A DNA stretch of 33,168 nt from Dehalobacter sp. CP (GTDB lineage: Bacteria > Bacillota_B > Desulfitobacteriia > Desulfitobacteriales > Syntrophobotulaceae). The position numbers and the translations under genes were made by a program. Where the stretch lies: NCBI GenBank assembly GCA_009910795.1, contig VMEE01000096.1:1-33168 (forward strand), in the 5' to 3' direction. A model generated the notes under the pieces. The model was not told the origin of the DNA. It worked only from the letters and a program-made list of their open reading frames with translations, and ran no database searches. This document shows positions 14,147 through 22,216 of this stretch, piece after piece (position 1 is the first letter of the stretch; each line of letters begins with the position of its first letter).

Positions 14147-15256
14147 GTGGAGAATAGAATCAGGATAATTATAATCGATGAAGATGTCAATTACTGTAGA
14201 AGCATTGCAGACTACATTTCCATAAATAGCAAGTTTGGGATCGACGTTTCGGTTATTTATGACATAAATGATTTTATTGAATACAAAAATTGTGAAAGGC
14301 ATAAAAGAATAATCCTAATCAATGAAAAAATATTTGTGGAAAAGGATTGGCAGAACACACAAGACTTTCTGCTTATTTTAGCTGAAGAAAAATATACGGC
14401 TGTAAAAGGAAGAGAATGTATCTTTAAATACGGCAAACCAAGTGAGATATTGGCAAAAATTTTTCTGTATCTACCATATAGCTTGTCTGAAACATCTCCA
14501 AATAGTATTGATGATACAGCCTTTAAATCAGCTGCATTTTGTTCTGGAGCGGGTGGGACAGGCAAGACGACATTAGCTGTCGGATTGAGCCTTCAAGCTT
14601 CATTAGAGGGAAGAAGAACATTTTATTTAAACATGGAAAATGTCCCTACTCCTGAAATGTTTTTTTCTGGCAGATCAGACAAGAGCAGTGCCGATATTTT
14701 CTATTATCTCAGTGGGGAAAAGGAGTTGTGGGTCCCGGAGAAAATCAAACAAGCTATAACAGAAGACCCAGTGAGTAAGGTGAATTATTTTAAAAGTCCA
14801 GAACATCTTATCGATTTGCAATGTGATTTTAAATGCGAGGGGAACATATTTCTGCTAAATCTGCTAAATCAATGTGGGTATAGGTTTATAGCAATAGATT
14901 TTTCAGCTGGATTTAGTAAAAGGCATATGTCTTTATTGCCACTCTGTGACGATATATTTTTAATATATGGAGATGATTATATTAGCCAAAGGAAAACAGA
15001 AATACTCCTGAAAGAGTTTTTGTCGATCGAAGAAAATAGAAAAATCAAATTAGCGCATAAAATCAAACTTATTAACAATAAAAGAAAAAGCATGAACGAA
15101 ACACCTAAAAGTGATATGTTGTCCGCAAAAACTTTTTACACCATATCATATCAAGAAAATTTACCCCAAAAAGATAAAGATATTAAGCCTGCGATATTGG
15201 AAGGATCTTTTGGCACATCAGTCTATGAAATTTGCAGGGATATTTATCGGTGTTGA
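14147..15256 (+). CDS. tadZ: TadZ/CpaE-like pilus localisation ATPase
   Basis: A 369-aa first gene of the Tad pilus operon. The N-terminus (about 5-125) resembles an atypical receiver domain, beginning IRIIIIDEDVNYC. A MinD/ParA-type ATPase domain follows, with P-loop SGAGGTGKTTLA (about 132-143) and a Walker B-like YRFIAIDFSAGF. The P-loop has GAGG where classical ParA proteins have KGG, so the signature lysine is missing. TadZ places the pilus machine in the cell. The start is uncertain. GTG 14147 has no ribosome binding site, whereas AGGTGGAG (14145-14152) is correctly spaced for an ATC at 14159, just before the conserved strand. The 3' end overlaps tadA. Confidence 0.82.
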   Translation: MENRIRIIIIDEDVNYCRSIADYISINSKFGIDVSVIYDINDFIEYKNCERHKRIILINEKIFVEKDWQNTQDFLLILAEEKYTAVKGRECIFKYGKPSEILAKIFLYLPYSLSETSPNSIDDTAFKSAAFCSGAGGTGKTTLAVGLSLQASLEGRRTFYLNMENVPTPEMFFSGRSDKSSADIFYYLSGEKELWVPEKIKQAITEDPVSKVNYFKSPEHLIDLQCDFKCEGNIFLLNLLNQCGYRFIAIDFSAGFSKRHMSLLPLCDDIFLIYGDDYISQRKTEILLKEFLSIEENRKIKLAHKIKLINNKRKSMNETPKSDMLSAKTFYTISYQENLPQKDKDIKPAILEGSFGTSVYEICRDIYRC

Positions 15257-16491
15257 CTGAAGTCTTTGATGGCAATATTGTTGCCGAGTTAAAAACGATG
15301 ATCAGCGAAAGTGTTGATTTCCGAAATGAGAGTTCAGATCAGCAGATCGAGGAGCTAATAACCAAGATCGTTCTTGATAAATCAAAAAATTTGTATTTGA
15401 GTGTTCATGAAAAAAGAGCGTTAATAAAAATCATATTTAATGATATGCGCAGACTGGGTGTTCTTCAGCCATTAATCGACGATGAAGAAATAACAGAAAT
15501 AATGGTCAATGGAACTAAACGCATCTTTGTTGAAAGAGCAGGTAGTATTTCAGAGACAGACATCCAGGTTGAAAGCGAAGAAAAACTAGAAGATATGATC
15601 CAGGGGATCGTATCAAAAGTTAACCGAACAGTAAATGAAACATCACCGCTTGTTGATGCACGATTACCAGATGGTTCTCGAGTCAGCGTTATACTCCCTC
15701 CGATCTCATTATCCGGACCGATAATGTCTATTAGAAAATTTCCTGCACATCCGCTTGAACTTAGTGAGCTTGTTGACAAAAATACCTTAAGTGCCGAAGC
15801 AGCAGATGTTCTGAGCAAGATGGTCAAGGCAAGGTATAACATATTCATTTGTGGAGGCACTGGTTCAGGGAAAACCACATTTTTAAATGCTCTAGCAGCG
15901 GAAATAGCACAAGATGAAAGGGTCGTCACAATTGAGGATTCCGCAGAACTTAATCTTGAAAAAATAAAAAATGTTGTCAGCACTGAAACCAGAAGTGCTA
16001 ATTCTCAGGGCAAGGGTGATATCAATACAAGAGATCTGATAAAAATGTCTTTACGCTTGAGACCTGATCGGATCATAGTCGGAGAGGTTCGTGGAGCGGA
16101 AGCACTGGATATGCTTCAGGCAATGAATACCGGACATGCTGGTTCATTTTCGACAGGTCATGCAAATTCCGCATCAGATATGCTTCGCAGGCTGGAAACG
16201 ATGGCATTGATTGGTGCATCATTACCATTAACAGCAATAAGACATCAGATTTCCTCTGCATTAGACATAATTGTTCATTTGGCAAGATTACGTGATAAAT
16301 CGAGGAGGGTAATTGAAATCAGCGAACTACTAAATCTTAAAGAAGGAGAAATAGAATTAAATCCGCTGTTCATATTTAGAGAAAACGATGAGTCTGTTGA
16401 GGGATCATTATGCGGTGAACTATCAAGAACAGAAAACAGAGTGATTAATACATTGAAATTCAAGATGGCCGGGATCAGAGTGCCTTTATAA
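15250..16491 (+). CDS. tadA: Tad pilus assembly ATPase TadA/CpaF
   Basis: A secretion ATPase of the VirB11/CpaF family that powers Flp pilus assembly at the inner face of the membrane. Walker A GGTGSGKTT is encoded from about 15854. EDSAELNL, RLRPDRIIVGEVRGAEALDML and the His-box GHANSASDMLRRLETM are all clear. ALMSIRKF-type and DARLPDGSRVSVILPP blocks mark the N-terminal sensor domain. About 413 aa, normal length. Candidate starts are GTG 15250 or TTG 15253, both overlapping the tadZ stop, with a weak AGGGAT upstream; TTG 15232 would add six residues but has no ribosome binding site. Translation is probably coupled to tadZ. Confidence 0.93.
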   Translation: MLTEVFDGNIVAELKTMISESVDFRNESSDQQIEELITKIVLDKSKNLYLSVHEKRALIKIIFNDMRRLGVLQPLIDDEEITEIMVNGTKRIFVERAGSISETDIQVESEEKLEDMIQGIVSKVNRTVNETSPLVDARLPDGSRVSVILPPISLSGPIMSIRKFPAHPLELSELVDKNTLSAEAADVLSKMVKARYNIFICGGTGSGKTTFLNALAAEIAQDERVVTIEDSAELNLEKIKNVVSTETRSANSQGKGDINTRDLIKMSLRLRPDRIIVGEVRGAEALDMLQAMNTGHAGSFSTGHANSASDMLRRLETMALIGASLPLTAIRHQISSALDIIVHLARLRDKSRRVIEISELLNLKEGEIELNPLFIFRENDESVEGSLCGELSRTENRVINTLKFKMAGIRVPL

Positions 16492-16494
16492 AAG

Positions 16495-17349
16495 ATGATC
16501 ACAATAGTTTTTTGCGCAGCTATTTTGTCGATACTGATAATATTTATAAGGATCTTGTTTGAGAAGCATTTTGGCAAGAATTATTTGAAGCAAAAAGAAA
16601 ATTTCAAAAAAGACTATAGTGTATACATAATGGGGAAAAAAGCCAAGGCGCTTTACTTAACAGAAGCCGCTGTTTTTCTTTTTGGTATTGGTTACTTGTT
16701 TTATCATAATACAAAGATTGCAGCGATATTTTCAATAATTGCTGTATTTTACCCGAAAATAAAATGCAGAAGCTTACTAGATGTGAGAAATCACCAACTG
16801 AATATGCAATTCCGGGATGCGTTATACACGATCTCTGCTTCTGTATCTGCAGGTAAATCTGTTGAAAATGCCTTTAAAGAGGCAGCCCAAGAATTATGTA
16901 TGATATATCCTGACCCTGAAACGGACATAATAAGAGAATTTATGATTATAAAAACACAAATTGAAATGAATGTTCCAATCGAAGAGAGCTTAGAAGATTT
17001 TGCTCAAAGAAGTTTATCAGAAGATATCCGCAATTTTGCTGAGGCTTTTATTACAGGCAAAAGAAACGGAGGTGATATGGTCGAAATAATAATAAATGCT
17101 GCGGGAATAATCGGGGAGAAGCTGCGTATCAAGGAAGAAATAATGATTGTTCTTGCGCAACGCAAACTTGAATACAAAGTTCTAAGTGTCATGCCCATTT
17201 TTTTAATAGGCATTTTCACTTATTGTGCAGGAGGTTATATGAAACCTGTATTTGAAACTGAAGCAGGGCTTATAGCAATGACGACCGCGCTTGTTTTGCT
17301 TATCGCCGCGTGGCAAATTGCCCGAAAAATCATGGATATAGAGGTATGA
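16495..17349 (+). CDS. tadB: Tad pilus inner-membrane protein TadB
   Basis: A 284-aa type II secretion F-domain platform protein. An N-terminal membrane segment (about 2-20), a pair at about 55-90 (AVFLFGIGYLFY and IAAIFSIIAVFYP), a cytoplasmic F domain with ISASVSAGKSVENAFKEAA and FITGKRNGGDMVEII, and two C-terminal membrane segments (about 225-278) give the TadB layout. It works with TadC and the TadA ATPase to extrude the pilus. The ATG follows the tadA stop by three bases. The stop overlaps the tadC start. Confidence 0.88.
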   Translation: MITIVFCAAILSILIIFIRILFEKHFGKNYLKQKENFKKDYSVYIMGKKAKALYLTEAAVFLFGIGYLFYHNTKIAAIFSIIAVFYPKIKCRSLLDVRNHQLNMQFRDALYTISASVSAGKSVENAFKEAAQELCMIYPDPETDIIREFMIIKTQIEMNVPIEESLEDFAQRSLSEDIRNFAEAFITGKRNGGDMVEIIINAAGIIGEKLRIKEEIMIVLAQRKLEYKVLSVMPIFLIGIFTYCAGGYMKPVFETEAGLIAMTTALVLLIAAWQIARKIMDIEV

Positions 17350-18179
17350 AATATTCGGAATATACAAAAGAGTTTTGCCAAATCAAGCCAAATACAAACT
17401 ATGAGGCTTACTCACTGGTGAAATTATTGCCGCTAGGAATTTATCTGGAAAAAAGGATCGGTTTAAATAAAAAAATATGTATCAACAAGCATTTAAGGTG
17501 TTATTTGTTGGAACTATCAGGAAAAAATGATGTAAATCAACAACTTTTGATCCACAATGCTTTTCGCATAATTTACGGTATTTTCGGCTTGATCCTATTT
17601 ACGCTATGTTTACTGATTTATGGTCACTTGGATTTAGCAACGATATTTTTTGGAGTAGGTATATGTATTACACTCTTCATCGCACCGGATGTTGAAATTA
17701 TGAACAGTGTTAAGCGCAGACGCAATTCTATAAGAAGAGGATTCCCCGAATTTATGAATAAAATGGTATTACTTCTCAGTACGGGCATCCCAACAATAGT
17801 AGCCTGGGAGAAAATAGCCTGTGGCAGAGGGAAAGAGTCACCTCTTTACAGGGAAATCTATGTTTGCCTGACGGAAATACAATCAGGGAAACCTATTGTC
17901 CAAGCCTATGAGAGCTTTGCGAAGAAATGCAGAACAGCGGAAGCTAACAAATTTATTACGGCAATATTACAAAACATTAGGAAAGGTAATGCAGAACTAT
18001 TGCCAATACTCCGTATCCAGTCGACAGAGTGTTGGGAAAACAGGAAGGCGGAGGTAAAAAGAGCGGGAGAAGAGGCCTCAACGAAAATGATTCTACCTCT
18101 GGTCATAATTCTTATTGCGGTTTTTATTATCGCAGTGGCTCCAGCGGTTATTTCAATAAAAAACTACGGTTTAGGATAA
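17346..18179 (+). CDS. tadC: Tad pilus inner-membrane protein TadC
   Basis: A 277-aa second F-domain protein. Membrane segments lie near residues 80-125 (IIYGIFGLILFTLCLLIYG and a following one) and at the C-terminus (MILPLVIILIAVFIIAVAPAV). The F domain carries RRGFPEFMNKMVLLLSTGIP and ITAILQNIRKGNAELLPILR. The ATG at 17346 overlaps the tadB stop (ATGA) with AGAGG just upstream. TadB and TadC normally act as a pair, which fits this order. Confidence 0.85.
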   Translation: MKYSEYTKEFCQIKPNTNYEAYSLVKLLPLGIYLEKRIGLNKKICINKHLRCYLLELSGKNDVNQQLLIHNAFRIIYGIFGLILFTLCLLIYGHLDLATIFFGVGICITLFIAPDVEIMNSVKRRRNSIRRGFPEFMNKMVLLLSTGIPTIVAWEKIACGRGKESPLYREIYVCLTEIQSGKPIVQAYESFAKKCRTAEANKFITAILQNIRKGNAELLPILRIQSTECWENRKAEVKRAGEEASTKMILPLVIILIAVFIIAVAPAVISIKNYGLG

Positions 18180-18194
18180 ATAGGAGGTGAAAAA

Positions 18195-18392
18195 ATGTAT
18201 TTCTGGATAAAAAGAAATATCGATAACGAGAAGGGGCTTGGAACTGTAGAAATGGTTATAATATTAGCAGTTCTTGTAGGTATAGCTTTAATATTTCGTC
18301 ACTATATTTTTGATTTTGTGCATACAATAATGACTAATATATTTGGAGACGAGCTTGGCAGTGTAAAACAAAATCCGCTTGGCTCAATGTAA
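18195..18392 (+). CDS. flp: Flp1-like pilin
   Basis: A 65-aa prepilin, the likely main pilus subunit. A short basic leader ends in EKG, followed by LGTVEM. Cleavage after G14 leaves glutamate at +5 (E19), the type IV prepilin rule. A hydrophobic helix MVIILAVLVGIALIF follows, then a short C-terminal part. It matches the Flp1-like family of Firmicutes. TAGGAGGTG is an excellent ribosome binding site, fitting high expression. The stop overlaps the next start as TAATG. Confidence 0.88.
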   Translation: MYFWIKRNIDNEKGLGTVEMVIILAVLVGIALIFRHYIFDFVHTIMTNIFGDELGSVKQNPLGSM

Positions 18393-18958
18393 TGAACGTA
18401 AGTCTTAAGTGTAGCGAAGAAGAAGGAAGTGTAACTGTTGAGCTTACTATAGTATTCACGATGTTTTTTATCTGCTTTTGTTGTACACTCTTTGCTTATA
18501 GTATTTTACACAATAAAAACATGCTAAATTTCATTTCGATTCAAAATGCCTGCGAAGCCGCAAGTATGGTCAAAAGGCAAGAAAAGATCAATACAGAGGT
18601 GATATTAGAGACTGAAATATTTCTCGAGCAAAATAAGAGTGTATTTCCTGAAACAAAGAATGTTTCATGCCATGATTATATTATTGATAATAAAATAGAA
18701 AGGATGTTTATTTATCCTAATGAAACAAAGGTCTTGATTGAAACAGAAAATGGGTTCATTGATCAGACGGTGAAAACTTGCTTTTCAATGGATATTTTGA
18801 TTCCTTTTGGTAAACTTGGAGCAGCAGTATTTGGACAAGATAAATTTGTGATAAACTCTTCGAGCATTTCAGTATTGTCCAAACCTTTGGAATATATTCA
18901 AAACATAGACTTAACACTTGAAATTTTGAATAAAAAAATCCGGAGCAAAGAATTTTGA
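18392..18958 (+). CDS. tadE: TadE-like pseudopilin
   Basis: A 188-aa protein with a prepilin-like N-terminus: EEEG then SVTVEL, giving glutamate at +5 after a predicted cleavage at G12. A hydrophobic segment TIVFTMFFICFCCTLFAYSIL follows, then a mixed extracellular domain with C-terminal beta-strand content. This is the pattern of TadE minor pilins, which need the pilus prepilin peptidase. The start overlaps the flp stop as TAATG and the end overlaps the next gene as TTGA. Sequence beyond the N-terminal helix is not conserved enough to say more. Confidence 0.78.
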   Translation: MNVSLKCSEEEGSVTVELTIVFTMFFICFCCTLFAYSILHNKNMLNFISIQNACEAASMVKRQEKINTEVILETEIFLEQNKSVFPETKNVSCHDYIIDNKIERMFIYPNETKVLIETENGFIDQTVKTCFSMDILIPFGKLGAAVFGQDKFVINSSSISVLSKPLEYIQNIDLTLEILNKKIRSKEF

Positions 18959-20337
18959 GATCATTAAGAGGTGAAGCAGGTTCTGTTACCGTCTTTTTGC
19001 TTATTGTGCTTTTTGCACTTGTGATATTTTCGGGAGTGTTGCTGGATATAGCCAGAATATTTGCTGCTTACCAAGAATTAGGAGAATCTCTTGAAACAGC
19101 ACTTAGATCATCATTTGCGTCTTGTCACGAGGTCATGTCGGCAGAATATGGCTTATATGCAAATAATAACGAAAAAGCCTTAATCGAGCATTATTTGAGA
19201 CTTAATCTTTACCCAGAAAATGAAAAAATCAGATTTATTAACTTTACAGATTTGCATGTGAAAATTTTTCCTGATCAAAATTCAAGTATTACTGAAAATA
19301 AGGTATTTAAAAAACAAATTATACGTTGCATGCAAAAAAAAGAATTCTTGAACGCGGCGGAAAAAATAATTACAGGATTGAGAGATGCCTCATCTTTATG
19401 GGATGAAAATTATCGGAGTATTTTAGATGGTGAGATGGATTCGAATTATTCTCAAGAAGAATATTCTTCAGATGAAGAACAATCATTTTGCGAAAAAAAA
19501 ATTACTGATGTTTTAAGGTGTCTAAAGAAAGAACTGAATTACAAAAATATGAATGAACAAGATTTGATCTATAAAAACCTTTGTGTCCAAGAGCAAATAC
19601 AAATAGAAGAAAAGCAGACAAAAAGTTCTATTTACAAAATTGATAAAGAATTGCTCGAAAAGGAAATGATAGTATTATCTTTGCGAAAAACACAAGAGCA
19701 GGGATCGATCATTTCGGAACAAATAAATACTCTTAAGAAAAACATCAGCAACTTAACCGGGAAAGGCTGGGAGAAAATATCCATCGCCGAATATATTCTG
19801 GATAAGTACACTTATATAACCTCATCAACAAAGCGGGAGCATTATTTTGAATTAGGAGAAATTGAATATATATTATGTGGAAATTTGTCAGAGAAAGAAA
19901 ATGTTCTTGAAGTATTCAGCCGCATTTGGCTTATACGTTTCGCGGTCAACAGCGCAGAAAATTTCATCAAATCGGAAGCCGCTTCTCCAGCGATCCGTTT
20001 GGCACAGGCGGTTTTTATAGGTATCAGCAAAGCAAATAATGAAACTGCTGATATTTACGAAGGGAAAAAAGTACAATTTTTACCGGCTAAAGAAAGTATT
20101 GCTTTGAGTTATAGTGATTATTTACGAGTATTCTTGCTTATCCAAGCGGAGGAAGTGCAATTAAACAGGGCTAGAGAACTAATACAATCTAGTATAAGAA
20201 GAAATCACGAGGAAGGATTTAGCCTAGTGGATTATTTTGAATCATATACCGCGGAAGTTTCAGCAACAATCGATCTTTGGTTTGTCCCCGGATCGAGAAA
20301 AATGGAAATAAGCTCTCAAAAACATATGGAATATTGA
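18955..20337 (+). CDS. DUF5702-type Tad-locus protein
   Basis: A 460-aa protein with an N-terminal GEAGSVTVFLLIVLFALVI anchor that resembles a pseudopilin but has F instead of E at +5. The segment after it, including VLLDIARIFAAYQELGESLETALRSS, matches DUF5702 proteins of Firmicutes Tad loci. From about residue 195 to 270 the sequence is rich in E, K, Q and L with heptad-like spacing, suggesting a coiled coil. It probably stays membrane-anchored with a large outside domain, like TadG-type proteins. The TTG start overlaps the tadE stop, with GGAG nine bases upstream. Its function is unknown. Confidence 0.72.
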   Translation: MRSLRGEAGSVTVFLLIVLFALVIFSGVLLDIARIFAAYQELGESLETALRSSFASCHEVMSAEYGLYANNNEKALIEHYLRLNLYPENEKIRFINFTDLHVKIFPDQNSSITENKVFKKQIIRCMQKKEFLNAAEKIITGLRDASSLWDENYRSILDGEMDSNYSQEEYSSDEEQSFCEKKITDVLRCLKKELNYKNMNEQDLIYKNLCVQEQIQIEEKQTKSSIYKIDKELLEKEMIVLSLRKTQEQGSIISEQINTLKKNISNLTGKGWEKISIAEYILDKYTYITSSTKREHYFELGEIEYILCGNLSEKENVLEVFSRIWLIRFAVNSAENFIKSEAASPAIRLAQAVFIGISKANNETADIYEGKKVQFLPAKESIALSYSDYLRVFLLIQAEEVQLNRARELIQSSIRRNHEEGFSLVDYFESYTAEVSATIDLWFVPGSRKMEISSQKHMEY

Positions 20338-20362
20338 TGCAACAAAGAAAAGTCAAACAATC

Positions 20363-21151
20363 ATGAATAGGATGACAAGAAAAAAAGGCAGTGAATCAGG
20401 ATCATTTACAATAGAATTTGCGGTCGTGTTACCGGTATTCTTGTTTATTACATTACTGTTTCTTTACGCGTTGCAGGCAATATGTATACAAAGCGCTCTA
20501 AACCACGTCATAAAAGAAACAGGCAAAGAAATAGCAGCCTACGCATATCCTCTGTCACTACTCGAAGAAGAAAATAAAGCAGATGGTTTAATGCAGCAGA
20601 GTGATCCGGACGATACACAAAACTATAAAAAAGAACTATGTAGATCATTGCTGGAAAACGGTGGCCGCAAGTGGGCAAATATGCTTATGCAGAAACATCT
20701 TGAAGACGGAGTACTAAAAAGAAAGGATCTTAATATATGCTTTATACAGCTTCCTAAAAAAATGATCACTACCGAAAGTCTGCTTAATAAAGCTGCTAAT
20801 GAAATGTCTGATGAAAAACATTTCAGGACGGATGATGTGGTTCTGAAAGCCAGCTGCAGCATGAATATCAAGTTACCTTTTATTGGCAATAAAACAATAG
20901 AAATACAAAGCGCTTCAGTCGAAAAAGCCTGGCTGAACGGTAGTAATGGTAATTATACGGATAATAACGAAAAAAGTATTTTTATAAAAAATGCTGAACA
21001 AAAGATGGCGGTTGTTTATATAACAAAAACAGGGGAAAAATACCATCTCAGCGGATGCCGTTATTTGCGCAAAAGCAGGATACCTATATTGCTTGAAGAG
21101 GCTGAAAAGAAATATCAGGCCTGTAAAATATGTTGTCCGCCTGGGTTGTAG
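20363..21151 (+). CDS. TadE-like protein with C-terminal Cys/His motif
   Basis: A 262-aa pseudopilin. ESG then SFTIEF (glutamate at +5) is followed by the hydrophobic segment VVLPVFLFITLLFLYAL. The C-terminal 45 residues are distinct: VVYITKTGEKYHLSGCRYL, then RIPILLEEAEKKYQACKICCPPG. The spacing Y-H-x3-C-x-Y-L ... A-C-x2-C matches a small putative metal-binding module found at the ends of secreted or surface Firmicutes proteins. Such a module on a TadE-like pilin is unusual. A nine-codon frame starting at ATG 20337 links the DUF5702 stop (TGATG) to this start (ATGA), perhaps passing ribosomes on, since no good ribosome binding site is seen. Confidence 0.75.
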   Translation: MNRMTRKKGSESGSFTIEFAVVLPVFLFITLLFLYALQAICIQSALNHVIKETGKEIAAYAYPLSLLEEENKADGLMQQSDPDDTQNYKKELCRSLLENGGRKWANMLMQKHLEDGVLKRKDLNICFIQLPKKMITTESLLNKAANEMSDEKHFRTDDVVLKASCSMNIKLPFIGNKTIEIQSASVEKAWLNGSNGNYTDNNEKSIFIKNAEQKMAVVYITKTGEKYHLSGCRYLRKSRIPILLEEAEKKYQACKICCPPGL

Positions 21152-21160
21152 GAGATAGAA

Positions 21161-22054
21161 GTGCAGCATAGAATGATCCAATATAATAAGTTCGAGACAA
21201 AGGGAAAAATAATTTTTCGTTTCCCGGAAGATGCCCAAATCATTGACTATCGTTTAAAAATGCTTGAACATAATCATATTCCCGGGATATTGAAGATCAA
21301 GAAAATAGTATTAAACGGAAGAATCGAATTACATATCTTTTATGAAGGATTAGAACCCGTAAATATTATTCTTGAACAGATGGGGACAGTTGCAGATTTA
21401 TTAAGATTATTAGAAGCGATTGAGGATATAATCCAAGAAGCTGGAGAACTTTTATTGCCAGCTGATGGATTTATACTGGATATTGATCTCATGTTTTATG
21501 ATTTAAAACAAAAACAAATATATCTTGTTTACATCCCTTTGCTTGAACATCATGAAAGAATTGATAGCAAAAAAGGGATGATACTGCAGATCATGAACTA
21601 TCTAAAAAAGAATATAGAAATAAAAGGAAGCAGCCTTTTCCGAGAATTAGAAGAGTACTGGCATAACGAATTTGATAAGGATAATGACATTGATTTAAGG
21701 GTTGCGGCGAAAAAATTTTCATTTATTATCAAAAACACAGAAAAACTGCCAGTACCAATTATAATAAACAATAATAACTATAGACTTTTTACCGTAGAAT
21801 CAAATCCTCCAAAAACACAAACGAAAAAGCCTTTGATAAAAATCGCCGGTTTTGAAAATATGATCAATGATGTGTTCGAAAATTGGAAAGAAATCGTTAC
21901 GTTTTTTTGTATTCAGGCATTAATTGTTTTGCTGCTTAAAAAAACTGTTCAGGAGCGTTACCTTAAGGATTTGGGGATTTATCTTTTCGTAGCTCTTCTA
22001 ATTAGCGATATTCTTATAATAAAGGCATTGGCATGGTATAAAAAAATAAAATGA
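21161..22054 (+). CDS. DUF6382-like protein lacking an FHA domain
   Basis: A 297-aa protein. The first about 190 residues (LEHNHIPGILKIKKI, then ILDIDLMFYDLKQKQIYLVYIPL) resemble DUF6382, which in Firmicutes Tad loci is usually followed by an FHA domain. Here the FHA part is missing. Instead the end holds two hydrophobic stretches (TFFCIQALIVLLL and YLFVALLISDILIIKAL), so it should be membrane-bound. The GTG start has TAGGAG upstream, ten bases after the previous stop. It is the last gene of the Tad operon. Its role is probably regulation or assembly at the membrane, but unproven. Confidence 0.65.
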   Translation: MQHRMIQYNKFETKGKIIFRFPEDAQIIDYRLKMLEHNHIPGILKIKKIVLNGRIELHIFYEGLEPVNIILEQMGTVADLLRLLEAIEDIIQEAGELLLPADGFILDIDLMFYDLKQKQIYLVYIPLLEHHERIDSKKGMILQIMNYLKKNIEIKGSSLFRELEEYWHNEFDKDNDIDLRVAAKKFSFIIKNTEKLPVPIIINNNNYRLFTVESNPPKTQTKKPLIKIAGFENMINDVFENWKEIVTFFCIQALIVLLLKKTVQERYLKDLGIYLFVALLISDILIIKALAWYKKIK

Positions 22055-22057
22055 GTG

Positions 22058-22108
22058 AACAATAGAGCTTACAATAATAAAGAATAACCTCTATTGTTTA
22101 TTTGTTTT
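22058..22108 (+). terminator. terminator of the Tad operon
   Basis: AACAATAGAG (22058-22067) pairs with CTCTATTGTT (22089-22098) around a 21-base loop and is followed by TATTTGTTTT. Confidence 0.75.
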
Positions 22109-22154
22109 AATCTGATTAACTTGTCTTAACTTATGAAGCAAAGCTCATCAATAA

Positions 22155-22163
22155 TGGTATACT
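22155..22163 (+). promoter_or_regulatory. extended -10 box upstream of the CaiB/BaiF gene
   Basis: TGGTATACT fits TG-N-TATAMT. No -35 is found at 16-18 bp. Start predicted near 22170, 47 bases before the gene. Confidence 0.45.
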
Positions 22164-22216
22164 TAATTTTGTAATTAGTTTAAATCAAGCATTCAACTTT
22201 GAGGAGGTAATACCTG

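Noticed and set aside
18955..20337. DUF5702 protein as a processed pseudopilin
   Set aside because: It has F in place of E at +5 after the glycine, so cleavage by the prepilin peptidase is doubtful; described as membrane-anchored instead.
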